Below, one piece after another: positions 28,472 through 40,818 of a stretch of 64,000 bases of DNA; position 1 is the first letter of the stretch, and each line of letters begins with the position of its first letter. This DNA comes from Tupaia tana (lineage: Eukaryota > Chordata > Mammalia > Scandentia > Tupaiidae). The translations under genes were made by a program, and so were the position numbers. The notes under the pieces were generated by a model. That model did not search any database. It was not told the DNA's origin and saw nothing but the letters and a program-made list of their open reading frames with translations. The DNA is taken from NCBI GenBank assembly GCA_026018925.1, contig JAKSZU010000004.1, positions 37,715,233 through 37,779,232 of the forward strand, written 5' to 3'.

Positions 28472-28735
28472 TTTTTATTTTTATTTCTTTTTGGAGATGT
28501 TTTTGCTATAGGGCACGTGTGCTCACCAGAAAGACAGAGACAGAGAAACGGCGGGAAATCATCCTTCTAGGGGTATGGCCACACCACAATCCCTTCTCTT
28601 CCATTCTCCTCTGGGGATCTTGGGTACACATGCGCACGTGCCCAGCATGAGTTTAAGCCACCAGGTCCAGGACTTGAAACGGGGTCGACTACATGGGACT
28701 CCATCAACATAGCCATTACGCCAAATGCTGGTCCC
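28472..28735 (-). repeat. A-family SINE with 15-bp TSD
   Basis: Minus-strand copy. GAGATCATGCTTTTA (28457-28471) and GAGACCATGCTTTTA (28736-28750) differ by one base. Confidence 0.94.
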
Positions 28736-29002
28736 GAGACCATGCTTTTAGATCGAGAGATTGTTTATAAGTTACCTGTAAATTGTTGAGTAACTCAGAA
28801 GCCATTTATATGTTTTTCAAATAAAGGAATTTTCCAGCCCAATTTTCTTTCTTTTGTAAGGGGCTTTAATTAGTGCCTTGACATAGAGCTGCTTTTGACC
28901 TAGTTACAGTCTCACCTTGCTTTTTGGAATTGCCACTCTGAGATTATTGCTTTGAAATCATATGATGCATAATTCCCATGTGCATTTTTTGAGTGCTTTT
29001 TT

Positions 29003-29245
29003 TTAGAGAGAGATTTTTTTTCTATAGGGTGCTTATGCTCACCAGAGAGACAGAGACAGAACGTGAGAAATCACTCCCAAGGGAGAAGGCCCTGCTGCAG
29101 TCCCTTCTCCATTTTCTTCTTGGGATCTTAGGCACACACGCACACATTCCTGGCTTTGAGTTTTAAGCTGCCAGGTCTGGGACTCAAACCAGGGTTGACT
29201 ACATGAGAGTGTAACAACATAACCACTATATTATCTGCTGGTCCC
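29003..29245 (-). repeat. A-family SINE
   Basis: Minus-strand copy with head GGGACCAGCAGATAATATAG. GAGTGCTTTTTT and GAGTGCATTTTT are the likely target duplication. Confidence 0.9.
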
Positions 29246-29604
29246 ACGAGTGCATTTTTGTTGGGAAATAGATCATTTTCTTTGACCAGAATGTAATATT
29301 TAAAGCTCATCTTGTATGAAAAATATTTTTCACATAATTAAATTTTAATTTTCTCCAGTAGTTCATTCAGTATTTTATACCCTGTCATCATAATTTGTAT
29401 TCCATTTTCTAGTCAACTCTAAAATGACCTTTTTATTATTACTTGTTTTTATTAGATTTTATTAGACTAGTTACCCTTTAACTTCTCTCACCTATTATGG
29501 AAGAACTTGTGTTTACTTTTAGCACTATTTGGATTGTACAGCATTCATTTTTTAACATTATGATAACAGGTTTCAATCTACTTAGATAACTGTAGCTTGT
29601 GTTT

Positions 29605-29871
29605 TTGTGTTTTTTTGTTTTTGTTTTTAAGATTTTGCCGTAAGGTGCATGTACTCACCAGAGAAAGACCGAGACAGTGAATGGGAAAGTAAAAAATCAC
29701 ACCCCTCTCTGCCAGAATGGATGGCCATGCCATAATCGCTTTTCCTCCATTTTCAGGATTTTGGGCACACATGCACCCAGCTTGATTTTCAAACAGCTGA
29801 GTCCAAAACTCCAACCGCAGTTAGCCATGTGGGAGTCCAGCATCTTATCCACCATGCCACCTACTGGTCCT
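29605..29871 (-). repeat. C-family SINE
   Basis: Minus-strand copy with head AGGACCAGTAGGTGGCATGG and T-rich left end holding the tail. Body CCAAAATCCTGAAAATGGAG. Confidence 0.85.
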
Positions 29872-30109
29872 TCATGTAATCTTTCTAAAGCACAGTAAAC
29901 ACAGACTTAATTTGAGTTTAAATAAAATAAAAAATCCATGGCATTTTGACTTTATATCTCAGCAGAAAACTCAAGACATACATAAGAAAGAACATTGTTT
30001 TTATTTTCACATCATTTTAGAAAGTTAGTCTTTTTACCAGATTCAGAAGATTTGTGCCTGTTAGTTTAGCTTAGTTTAGCTTATTTAGACTGCTTTATGC
30101 TTCTTTGTT

Positions 30110-30623
<514 letters not shown>

Positions 30624-31131
30624 ATTTTAGAACTATTTTAAAACTTTTCTTTGGAGTAAATTCTGGTGTGACTAAAATTTTCAGGGTTGATGGGTTACCT
30701 TAAGCAGTTGATTTCCTTGAAGCAGTTGGTTAAAATTTAAATTTTGAATTGAGTCCTAACTTTAAGAAATAAGCTTTCATAATTCTGCCTTTTGCAGATG
30801 TTTTTACTTTAAAACTGTCAAAGACCCCTTGAAAGATATAAAAAATAGATTAGCAAATTTGAATGAACTAAATATATATCAATACCTTCTTATTTGATGT
30901 ATTAATCATAAAATTTCACTGCAAAATAATTTTTGCTTAGGTTAATGGAGGAATGAAAAAAAAAACAGATTCAAATTTCTGCTTACTACCAGTTTTTCTA
31001 AGTTTCTTAAAATGTCTTATCTTTACAATAGACGTTTTTCTCTCCATTTAAATTGATTATCATTATTAAGGAAACCCTTATGAATCCTGAAAGTTATGCT
31101 AGCATGATTTTTTTATATATAGAAGTTTAAA

Positions 31132-31137
31132 AATAAA
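31132..31137 (+). terminator. MIER1: Possible proximal poly(A) signal
   Basis: AATAAA in the MIER1 3' UTR. Use is not shown. Confidence 0.35.
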
Positions 31138-31713
31138 CCAAGTCAGGTTTGTATATGTAAAATTGTTGACATCAATGATGTCTTTTCATATTCTTATCTG
31201 GGCTTAAGAAATACATTCTGTATTTTTCCAGATTCTTTGTAGCCTTTGAAAGATTTTTACAGTACATATGTCTTGACTGAGCTGTCCTTTCTTAATACAA
31301 AAGCTTGTATAATTTTCTTAACTTGTACAGTTGGTAAACTTTTATGAGAGGAATTGATATTGAGTCTGTCAGCTTTCATTTTATTTTGCTAAGGTTTTTC
31401 TAATGAATTTTTAAGTGTTTGTGTAGTTAACTAAGTCATGTTTCTTATCCAGGTGGTAAAAGGATTCATAAAGGATTGTGAAGATTTTTTTTTTTTTTCA
31501 AATTTCTACATAAGGACAAATAGTTTGAGAATTCTGAAATTAAGCATGATGCTTAGATTGCACGGTTTGTTTTGCATTTGCTGTAATTTCCAAAATTATT
31601 TTTGAAGCAAGACAAAAGTTTAATGTCAGCCGAAGTGCTCCAGTGTATCATGCTGACCAGAATCCTATTCAGTTATTTTTATATACATTATAAAATTTCC
31701 CATTTTTGCATTA

Positions 31714-31719
31714 AATAAA
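31714..31719 (+). terminator. MIER1: Possible internal poly(A) signal
   Basis: AATAAA about 1.1 kb after the stop codon, in TTGCATTAAATAAACAGAAG. Use is not shown. Confidence 0.4.
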
Positions 31720-32146
31720 CAGAAGGGACAAGGTCAAGTGATACTTAGATGTTGGCGCACACAGGAAATAACCGTTGACAGAAACAATGTTTATTTTATG
31801 AGGAAAAAATGATGAAGTTTGAAAAGTTTTCAGACCTCCCAATTACAATCCAACTTTTTCAGATTTGATAGTTCTTCCAAAATAACAAAAACAAGATATA
31901 CAATAGTCATTGATCTGTGTGGTTAAAAATAGGATTATCCATCTACATCGCCTTGTAAGAGTGTCATTTTATTTTTAGTGCAAAATTCTTGTTAAAGAAT
32001 GTAGTTTTATACAGCTGATAGACCAACCTATATCCAAACTTTTATAAAAGATTATTAACTATTCTTGTTTTCTTCACACAGGCATGCCCCAAATGTTTCT
32101 TCTGATTGATTTTCAGCCATCAGTTCAAGAGCCAATGCCTTTTTAA

Positions 32147-32152
32147 AATAAA
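32147..32152 (+). terminator. MIER1: Possible internal poly(A) signal
   Basis: AATAAA followed by a TG/T-rich stretch (TCTTTTGTGGTCTTGTTTTT), the arrangement expected of a working signal. Confidence 0.5.
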
Positions 32153-33367
32153 TCTTTTGTGGTCTTGTTTTTAATGGCTCAACTGTCTAATGCAATTGAG
32201 TAGAGGTTTGCACTGAGAAGTTATCATTTAGGCCTTACCCTATGAAGTATTACTACTCACATGTTCACACTTCCTCCCGTCACCAATGTGAACAGCTTTT
32301 TTCTCCGAACAGTGTTAAAAGCCACTTTATAACACTTGACTTCATGTAATGTACATTCACTGTTGTTACATACATACCCAAGTAAATCAAGGTTTTGGGT
32401 GGAAGTGTTGAGGAGCTTGAGGTTTTTTTTTTGTTCTGTTTTACTTAAAATATTAATTTATCCAGAATGGCAATAGCTTTAGCTGTTGGTCACAATCCAT
32501 TTTCTAAAAGTAATTATTAAATGATCCAAAGTATCCTAGCTCTTTGTCAAAAGTGATCTTTAAAAAGTTTTTCAAAAGATTAGTGATGCTGTACTTTTTA
32601 AATTACTGCAATATTAGCTATGTCATTTTATTTTTCTTAAAAGATGCATTTTGTTTGCAGGTTTGTGAAGTTCTTGCAAACCTTATAACAGGAACATCTT
32701 AAGTAAATTCTCAGGCATGTTTGCGAATATGACACATGTATACATGTTAGGAAATTTCACTTTTCTTAATCTTTATCTTTTAAAGTATGCCTAATGAAAG
32801 ACATTCCACTATTGTATGTAATGCACAGCTTTTTGTAAGGAAATATTTAATTGTATTTTGTGTTTATACAGGTATTTCACACAGTACTTTGTTCTTCATA
32901 ATGCAGCCACTATAACTTGATAAGTCATTGCACTATTTAAAATTTTTAGTAATATCATGAGTTTAATTTGCTTAAGATTTAGTATATTTCAGAACTCTAG
33001 AACTCTTGACAAATTGCATTGGGAAAACAAGCCTTTAACACTTAGTCCGACCTCATTTCCTCCCCCAGCAAAGCACTATCGTTTCCATTTGGAATGGTGT
33101 TCTGTTTCATGATGTGTTTTCAAATAGAGTTCAGAATCTACAACTCAGTTCAACACAAATCTCTGTTGAGCTTTAAAATGTATTTGAAGTAATATTTAAA
33201 TAGAATAGCATTTAAAATTATGAATTAGATGTTTTTAAATTTATGCATAGTAATTTTGCACTGTAAAATAATTCCCTTCTCCTGTTCCCTGTCTGCCATT
33301 CTGAAAATGCTTATTAAAATATTTTTTTAAACATATCTGTCTACATAATGCTCTGTGAATGATTTTC

Positions 33368-33373
33368 ATTAAA
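33368..33373 (+). terminator. MIER1: Likely distal MIER1 poly(A) signal
   Basis: ATTAAA in GATTTTCATTAAATTCAATA, at the end of the repeat-free 3' UTR. Confidence 0.6.
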
Positions 33374-33460
33374 TTCAATAGGTTGTAATTATAGATTTTT
33401 AAATTTGTCTAAACACATATTTAGTCTCTGTTCCTTCTCCTAGGCATATTGTATTGAAAT

Positions 33461-34003
33461 TTTTTTTAATTGTCACAAAGTGTGTGCACTCACCAGAGAG
33501 AGACAGGGAGAGAGCACCCCCACACACACACTCCCCCAATGGGTCATGGTCATCCCACAGTCCTTTCTCTTCCATTTCCCTCCTACCAGAATTTGAGGCA
33601 TGCATGCACACACACACCTGGCATGTTTGTTTTTGTTTTTTTTTTTTTTTTGAGAGAGAGATTTTCACTATAGGGTGCATGCGCTCGCCAGACAGAGACA
33701 GGCAGAGAGACAGAAAGCGAGAAATCACCCCCCAGGGGGGATGGCCACGCTGCAATCCCTTCTCCTCCATTCTCCTCTCGGGATCTTGGGCACGCACACA
33801 CACGCGCCCGGCATGAGTTTTAAGCCACCGGGTCCGGGACACGAACCGCGGTGGACTACGTGGGAGTCCAGCAACATAGCCATTACGCTAACTGCTGGTT
33901 CCCATACCTGGCATGTTTTTCAAGCTGCCAGGGCTGGGATTTGAAACACAGTCTGTCACATGGGATCTAGCTCCCTTACCCATGAGGCCATGAGACCAGC
34001 CCA
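33461..34003 (-). repeat. C-family SINE split by a younger SINE
   Basis: The outer minus-strand C copy is made of 33461-33628 and 33904-34003: head GGGCTGGTCTCATGGCCTCA on the right, tail AAATTTCAATA on the left. It is the first repeat after the MIER1 3' UTR. Confidence 0.88.
33629..33903 (-). repeat. A-family SINE nested in a C-family SINE
   Basis: Near-consensus minus-strand copy with a T run of about 16. ACCTGGCATGTTT of the host SINE is duplicated on both sides (ending 33628; 33906-33918). It shows that A kept moving after C had aged. Confidence 0.95.
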
Positions 34004-34189
34004 CACTGAATAGTTTTTCAGTGGTACCTAATTCCCTTTGGCATATCTGGGTTGTAGTTTTGTCTCTTCCCCTCCCTATCTCGAGAGTTTCTTTAGTCCC
34101 TGGACCCCTGTTCACCTGTAAAAGTAATTCCCTTCTTTTGCAGTGAAGTTCATATTACATAATATTTTGCAACATAAATGTTTTATTGT

Positions 34190-34345
34190 GGGGGCCAGCA
34201 GGTGGCATGGTGGTATCCTACATGGCCGACCATAGTTCAAGCCCCAGTCCTAGAGGTTTGCTGTCTCACCTCCCCTTTCTCTCTGTCTCTTTCTGGTCAA
34301 ATTAAAAAATAATAAATGGAATTAAATTTTTAAAATTATTTAAAT
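34190..34345 (+). repeat. B-family SINE
   Basis: GGGGGCCAGCAGGTGGCATG head with part of the anticodon arm missing, then TCTTTCTGGTCAAATTAAAA and an AATAAATGGAATTAAAT tail. Confidence 0.85.
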
Positions 34346-34507
34346 ATGGCAGGTGCATGTGTGTGCGTGCCCAAGATCCCGAGAGGAGAATGGAGAAGGG
34401 ATTGCAAGGTGGCCATCCCCCCTGGGGGGTGATTTCTTGCTTTCTGTCTGTCTCTGGCAAGTGCACACACCCTATAGCAAAAACCTCTCCCCAAAAAAAA
34501 GGAAAAA
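34346..34507 (+). repeat. A-family SINE, head missing
   Basis: Begins inside the body (GGCAGGTGCATGTGTGTGCG) right after the B copy and runs to CCCTATAGCAAAAACCTCTC plus A8. Either 5'-truncated or joined to the B copy by template switching. Confidence 0.88.
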
Positions 34508-35879
34508 AATACTTTAAATAAATAAAACATTTTGTCACAATACTTTCTTAAGAGTAGACACTGAATAACTTGAGTGTTGGTGAATTTCCACAGGCAACAG
34601 TTTGATACCTTAGGGGTATGTAAATGGCTCTGTATCACTACCAAATACCAATCAGAAGTACTAAGGTTGTCCCAACTATAATCTATATTCATGAGAAATG
34701 TTAGTGAGAAACCTTATTACGTGGGAACAAGAATTTCCTATTTTTGACCTTTTTGTCTCTAAAAATTGTTCCTTTTGGATAATTCTGATTAATTTTTTCA
34801 TACTATAAAGACCAACTCTTGTTCACTGAAACTTACCCTTTGCAGAAACTTTAAAGGGTCAACTTCCTAAGAGGCTGGTTGCATCTCTTTGAATATCTAC
34901 TTTAAACTCTTCTAGTATACTAGTTTTCTGAGCTCATTTATTACATACTTTTAGTATTTTGCTGATCTTCTGACCTTTGTATGGACATGGATTTTCCTTT
35001 TCTGACTGTTTATTTATCTCAACTTTATACTAGCTCATCTGATTTATTTTGGGTATCTGATGTACTTAAAATGTGATTTTGATCTAAGGTAATTTGAACG
35101 CACTTTAAAGGTCATCTCTTTCATGAAGAACATTGAAAAATTGCCATATAAGCTGGAGCCAAATTCTAATTCTCCAAGTTGGTGAAGGTTTCTTCATATT
35201 TAAATGTTAGTAGTGGCAGATTTTCATTTTCTTCCATATGCCCTTGGGCCAGGTGCTATGCTTGGCTTGTGGCTTCAGAGGTGGCGTGTTCTCTTCAAGA
35301 AAGTAAAGGGTCAAAGTGTGTGCTGAGTACAGAGGTGAAAGGAAAGTATACACGACCTCAGGGAAATAGTTATATGCCAAAGAAGCAAATGTCTGATTTT
35401 TCTTGAACTTAGTATTTGTTAAAAGGTTAACCAAAAAGAAACAGATGGGTGATTCCCCTAAGAAATACCATTTTTTAATATTTACTACAGAGCTGGTTAT
35501 AGAACTGTATTCAGGATGCATCCCATTCTCTCAGCATTCACTGTCTGGTGAGCTCTAATGGAAAGTGGGAGGCTCCAAAATGTTGAAAAGGTGAGGGCTA
35601 ATGCAACTTTAGCCAGGTTGAACTATTATCTTTCTTATCATTGGTGACATGAGGGATTCACTGAATGTAGAGTTGGCTAAGTGTTACCATTCTGCTTAAA
35701 TCTGTGGAATGCAGGTAGTTTTAAAAATAATTTTTTTTTACTCATTTCTCTGAAAAGTCAACTCATCCATAGTTACAAACAGGAAGTGTTTCTGAACTGT
35801 GCTCAACTACACAAAATATATACTGCAGGCTGATGGGAAAGCAGTGAACACCTGAGATTAATCCAAAGTGTAGAGCCAC
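34508..35879. other. Intergenic, no feature recognised
   Basis: No gene-like or clearly repetitive segment was recognised between MIER1 and SLC35D1 here. Confidence 0.5.
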
Positions 35880-36478
35880 ATTGTTTATCAGTGTTTCTAA
35901 ATCACAACGAATAGCTCAGTCCGAAGTTTCTGGCTCTTCATTTCCGTTTGACTCCACCTATCTCGCTGTACTTCCATTCCAATCAAGGGATAGCCTAAAC
36001 TACGTACTTGATAAAGAATCTTGTTCAGCCTTCTCATATCACTCCTTACCATCTCGAAATTCCTCCTAATACGGCCACTATTATATAATCTGCTTATGCA
36101 AAACCCTTGAATTACTCATGTGTAAAATAAGCATGATATCCACTACCCCAATATAGCAAGGCTGAGATTTACCTCTAGTCCTGCTCCCTTCCTGATCCAC
36201 ACCCAACAGCAATCCACACAGTACTGGCAATGGTGTCATAGCGCACATCTGATCTGTAGTAGTTCCTCGGCTTACACTGATAGCCACTTTGGAGCAGGTG
36301 GGCACCATAAGCCCCACCACTCATTGCATTAGCTACATTCATTCAGATCCGCTTACTGGACTGATCCCACTGAAACACTGGAATTTGCCAACCCATGACA
36401 TGACCTTTCTAAAAGGCAAATACCGTATTTCAGCCACATTGTGCTTAAAAAAAAGAAAAAAAAAAAAAAAAAAAAAAA
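35880..36478 (+). other. Unidentified segment ending in an A-rich tail
   Basis: GC and base pattern differ from the neighbours, and the segment ends in an A-rich run at 36446-36478. This is the look of a retrocopy. I recognised no parent gene in any frame and found no target duplication, so it may be an old repeat instead. Confidence 0.3.
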
Positions 36479-36499
36479 CTATTGACTACTCCTTGTCCA

Positions 36500-36620
36500 G
36501 ACTTATTCATTCAGCATATACTTATTGTGTACTTAAAATGTGCCACTCTTCTGGTACTGCAGTGAGCAAAACAAAAATCTTTGCCTCATAAAGCTTATAT
36601 TTGATTAGGGGGTATTTGTT
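36500..36620 (+). repeat. L2 3'-end fragment
   Basis: TTCATTCAGCATATACTTAT, TGTGTACTTAAAATGTGCCA and CTCATAAAGCTTATATTTGA are in the order of the L2 3' end. Confidence 0.65.
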
Positions 36621-36784
36621 ACAGATATGTTTATTACAGATACATTTGTTGTGGAGATAAAGCATGGGAGGGACCGATGAGGGCATGTGGTTTAAGGATG
36701 TCAAGGAAGGATGAATTCTAGATGGGGAAAGTAAGTAGAGAGACCCTACCGTGCCTCCCCGCAACATTTCAGTTAAATTCTAGT

Positions 36785-36930
36785 TACTTAAGAATCAGTT
36801 CAAATGCATTTTCTCCAGGGAAGACTCCCTGCCACTGCCAGGTAAAATGAAATTCTCCTTTTCATGCATCCTTACACGTATCTCATATTTTCATGATTCT
36901 TTCATAATTTGTAGACCCTGTCCTCAAAAA
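36785..36930 (-). repeat. Possible L2 fragment
   Basis: TCAGTTCAAATGCATTTTCT and CCAGGGAAGACTCCCTGCCA resemble the antisense L2 3' region. Weak. Confidence 0.4.
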
Positions 36931-36995
36931 TATTCACTGAAAAAACTTGAACGATAGGTAGACATGATAAGGCACTTGAACTCTCCCAGTGTACT

Positions 36996-37211
36996 TTTTT
37001 TCTTTCACAATAGAGCATGTGCACACACACAGTACAAGAGTTAGTTGAACATCCTCACAGGGGCCAGTCACATTGCTATCTCCTTGTTCCAGTCCTCCAG
37101 TCCACCGGATCGTAGGCACTTGCATGACTGTCAGGAATTTGAACCATGGTCACCATGTGGGAGCTGGCTTCTCTTGAGCAGTGCATTACCACTGCACCAC
37201 GGAGCCAGCCT
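36996..37211 (-). repeat. Old C-family SINE
   Basis: Minus-strand head TAGGCTGGCTCCGTGGTGCA, decayed body, tail with GAAAGAAAAAAAGTACAC. Confidence 0.72.
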
Positions 37212-37299
37212 ACAGCATACTCTTAAGACAGGGATGTTATCTGGAATGTATTCTTTGGACTGAAACAGGGTTTCAGAATCAAGGTCCTGATTTAAATTT

Positions 37300-37443
37300 T
37301 TTTTAAGAATTATTATTATTTTTTAACTTGATCAGAGAAGAAGCAGAGAAAGAGAGAAAGCAAGCCACCAGGACCGGGACTTCAACCATAGTCACCCATG
37401 TGGGAGTCCAGTACCTCAGCCACCATGCCACCTGCTGGCCCCA
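37300..37443 (-). repeat. B-family SINE with exact 14-bp TSD
   Basis: Minus-strand copy with head GGGGCCAGCAGGTGGCATGG. CCTGATTTAAATTT lies at 37286-37299 and 37444-37457. Confidence 0.95.
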
Positions 37444-37560
37444 CCTGATTTAAATTTCTTGGCCGAGTGAATCTGTACAAAATCACTTAGCCTTGCTTTA
37501 GATACCATTTGTGCATCAACAAAGTGCTGTAAGGATCAGACACAAAACTTGGCATGTTTT

Positions 37561-37815
37561 TTTGTTTGTTTTTTGAGAGGTTTTTGCTAAGGCGCGTGTG
37601 CTCGCCAGACAGAGACAGAGAGACAGAAAGTGAGAAATCACCCCCTAGGGGGGATGGCCATGCCGCAATCCCCTCTCCTCCGTTCTCCTCTTGGGATCTT
37701 GGGCACGCACGCACACGCGCTCGGCTTGAGTCCTAAGCCACCCGGTCCGGGACGCGAACCGCTGTCGACCACATGGGAGTCCAGCGACATAGCCATTATG
37801 CTAACTGCTGGTCCC
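37561..37815 (-). repeat. A-family SINE with 17-bp TSD
   Basis: Near-consensus minus-strand copy. AAAACTTGGCATGTTTT and AAAATTTGGCATGTTTT flank it with one change. Confidence 0.95.
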
Positions 37816-37832
37816 AAAATTTGGCATGTTTT

Positions 37833-38589
37833 AGACCTACCCTAGTGAAAGCACATGAAAGACTCCTCAGTAAATACTGCTTTTCCTTCCTCTTAGCAAA
37901 GCTAACTGCTTTCCATCATTTACCACCACTCAACAGCTGTTGCCACAAGAGGGCACCATCATCACAGCTGCTTTTCCTTGTCTGATCCAACCAGCCACAA
38001 GCGCAATTTTTAAAAATCCATGTGTGAACGTGAAGGAGGAATGGCATTTAACAAAGCATACAGTGGTGGTGATTTGAGCAATCACCAGTTCAGTTACAGA
38101 CAGACTAGAAAAAACTATCATGGTGATAAAAGCAAGGTATTTTCAATCAGACTGGCTAGGGTTTGAGTGTATTCCTTGAACACACCGGCAAATGTACCTC
38201 CCTGCACTTCCTCTAAAACATGGTTGCTAGGAACTGGGTGCTAGCCCCAGTGGGTTCAGTCTGGCTTGACAGATGGATGAACAAATGGACATATAGGTCC
38301 CAAGCAAAAACAAAACAAGAACATACCAAGCCAAAGCAAACCAAAACAAAAAACGGAAGGGAAGAGGAAGTGGGGGCACCTGCTAACTGCCAGCCTGCTG
38401 TCAGTACCCAATGGCACCAGCTCTGAGCTTTGCTTCTCTTAGCCAGGCCTAGTCTATAACGTTACCATTACCAAGGCCATTGTTGTAATGAAGCCAAGTG
38501 AGACAAAAAACAGTAAAATGGACAAAATCATAAAAAGCCTATACCTTTAAAATAGGAAGAGAAAAAAAAAAAAAAAAAGCCAGACTCTT
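37833..38589. other. Intergenic, no feature recognised
   Basis: Contains an A/C-rich stretch of AAAACAAAACAAG-like units (38306-38352) and an A run at 38563-38578. About 38150-38210 may be a MIR scrap. Confidence 0.45.
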
Positions 38590-38724
38590 AAGAGGATTTT
38601 TTAAAGTTGATTAAAACACATGCCCTTATGGATCTCCAGTTTTCCCAACAGCCTCTTCAACAAAAGTGTTGGGAAAACTGGAGGTCCACATGCAGAGAAG
38701 AATGAAGTAGGCTGGTATCTACCA

Positions 38725-38890
38725 TTGGAGCCAGATTGCGCCCACCTCTCAGGAGTGTAACTTTCACTTTTCCCCCCTGCTTTGTACTTTGTTTCATCCT
38801 GTTATAAAGCTTTGTTGTTCCACTACACATATGTCTTCTTGGATGAATTATTCCAAGACAAGAACTGAGGTATTCATCTCCACGCTAACA
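38725..38890. repeat. Possible end of an ERV LTR
   Basis: GTTATAAAGCTTTGTTGTTC, GATGAATTATTCCAAGACAA and GAACTGAGG, ending GCTAACA, look like the R-U5 part of a class I ERV LTR inside the L1. No internal ERV sequence and no second end were seen. Confidence 0.35.
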
Positions 38891-39015
38891 GAAGAGATCA
38901 ATGAACTTTTTAAAAATGAGTGAAATAAGATCCCTATATTACTTTAAAAAATGAACTGAAAAAAATGCATGCCAGACCTAAATGTAACATAAAAAAACCT
39001 CAAAACTCTTAGCAA

Positions 39016-39268
39016 GGGACCAGCAGTTAGTGTAATGGCTATGTCGCTGGATTCCCACGTATGACCGCGGTTCGAGTCTCGGAAAACTCACGCTGGGCGC
39101 GTGTGCGTGCGTGCCCAAGATCCTGAGAGGAGAATGGGAGGAGAAGAGATTGCGGCGTGGCCATCCCCCCTGGGGGGCGATTTCTCGCTTTCTATCTCTC
39201 TGTCTCTCTCTGTCTGTCTGGCAAGCGCACGCGCCCTATAGCAAAAAAAAAAAAAAAAAAAAAAAAAA
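39016..39268 (+). repeat. A-family SINE in the outer L1
   Basis: Consensus-like copy with A28 tail and one deletion in the head after the B box. CTCTTAGCAA flanks it (39006-39015, 39270-39279). Confidence 0.95.
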
Positions 39269-39981
39269 CCTCTTAGCAAAACAAGGTGGGGGAGGGGCGA
39301 AGGGAGCTCTATGACACTGGATTTGGCAATGATTTTTTTGGATATGCTACCAAGAGCATAGGCAACAAAAGTAGATAAATTGAACCATAGCAAGATCTGA
39401 TTTTTTTTTAATAAATTAAAAGATTCATTTTTAACTTTCATATTAATTTCACATTTTACATAAAGTCCCCACCATGATGTATACAATATATATTTTTTTC
39501 AACAGAGAACTTTACATTTTATTGTCTGTTAAGTGTTTCTTCTCTTTGCACCTCACACCCACCCTTACCACTCACTCCTCTCCCTTACAGTCTCTGGTAT
39601 CTATTTATCCTATCGTGTCTTCAGCTCTTTCAATGTCTGCCATAGAATGCAGACATTCGGTACATATCAAGTGTGGATATACGGTGTGAATCTTTCAAAG
39701 TCTGCCTCACTTCGCTCAACAACTAGTCTTCTATATTCATCCACTTTGAATCAAGACAGGGTCTTATTGTTTCTTAATGGCTAATATTCCATTAGTATAT
39801 ATGTGCCCAGTTCTTTAACTCAGTCATCCGTTTTAGGACACTTCAAGTTGATTCCATGTCTTAGTAATTATGAATGATTATGCAATAAACATGACTGTGT
39901 AAGTATCCTTCTGATTGTTTACCTATCCTTTGGGTAAATATTGAAGAGTAGGATTACTGTGTCATATGTAGTTATTTTATT

Positions 39982-40232
39982 TTTCAAAAAGAGATTTTTA
40001 CTATAGGGTGTGTGCGCTCACCTGAGAGACAGAAGTAAGAAATCACCCCCTGGGGAGGGGGGGCGGAGGTGATGGCAATGCAGCAATCCCTTCTCCTCCA
40101 TTGTCCTCTTGGGATATGGGGCACATACGCACATATGTCAGCGTGAGTTTTGAGCCACTGGGTCTGGGACTGTAACCACTGTTGACTACATGGGAGTCTA
40201 ACAATGTAACCATTACACCATCTGCTGGTCCC
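39982..40232 (-). repeat. A-family SINE in the inner L1
   Basis: Minus-strand copy with head GGGACCAGCAGATGGTGTAA. L1 order resumes on either side (TCATATGTAGTTATTTT and CATGGTAGTCTATTT). Confidence 0.9.
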
Positions 40233-40535
40233 ATGGTAGTCTATTTGTCGGTTTTTGAGGAATGTCCATATTGTTTTCCACAGAGGCTGTACTAATTTAA
40301 TTCCCATCAACAGTGTAAGTGTTCCTTTTCCACCACAACCTTGCCAGCACTTGTTCCTTATTTATTTGATCCTAGCCATTCCAACTAGGGTTCAATGGTA
40401 TCTCATTGTGGTTTTCATTTGCATTTCCCTTTTTACGAGAGACTTTGAACATTTTTTTCATATGCCTTTTGGCCATTCATAAGTCTTCCTTGGAGAGTTG
40501 TCTATTCATTTGCCCATTTTTAATTGGACTTTTTT

Positions 40536-40804
40536 AAGTTTTTTTTTTTTTTTTTTTTGGAGAGGTTTTCGCTATAGGGCGTGTGCACTCGCCAGACAGA
40601 GAGAGATAGAGACAGAAAGCGAGAAATCACCCCCCAGAGGGGATGGTCACGCCGCAATCCTTTCTCCTCCATTCTCTCTCGGGATCTTGGGCACACACGC
40701 ACATGCACCTGGCGTGAGTTTTAAGCCACTGGGTCCGGGATGCGAACCGCGGTCGACTACGTGGGAGTCCAGCGACATAGCCATTACGCTAATTGCTTGT
40801 TCCC
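40536..40804 (-). repeat. A-family SINE in the inner L1, 14-bp TSD
   Basis: Consensus-like minus-strand copy with a T run of about 20. TAATTGGACTTTTT lies on both sides (from 40521; 40805-40818). Confidence 0.95.
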
Positions 40805-40818
40805 TAATTGGACTTTTT

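Larger units (their letters stand above)
30624..33390 (+). other. MIER1: MIER1 3' UTR, free of SINEs
   Basis: AT-rich DNA following the stop codon, with no SINE, LINE or other recognised repeat over about 2.77 kb, unlike the introns and the DNA beyond. AATAAA hexamers at 31132, 31714 and 32147 could give shorter messages; ATTAAA at 33368 is the best distal signal. The end is inferred from this signal and from the return of SINEs at 33461. Confidence 0.75.
38590..39401 (+). repeat. Outer L1, left part (ORF2)
   Basis: Contains CTCTTCAACAAAAGTGTTGG, CCACATGCAGAGAAGAATGA, ACCTAAATGTAACATAAAAA and GGATTTGGCAATGATTTTTT in the order of L1 ORF2 past the RT. It stops at CCATAGCAAGATCTGA, and the next bases of the L1 order reappear at 42567. 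So the two parts are one element opened by a later insertion. Confidence 0.8.

Noticed and set aside
33399-33842. 147-codon minus-strand reading frame
   Set aside because: Composed of a C SINE and the A SINE nested in it.
35880-36450. Mitochondrial DNA insert (NUMT)
   Set aside because: Base make-up suggested it, but no mitochondrial gene or tRNA could be read in any frame.
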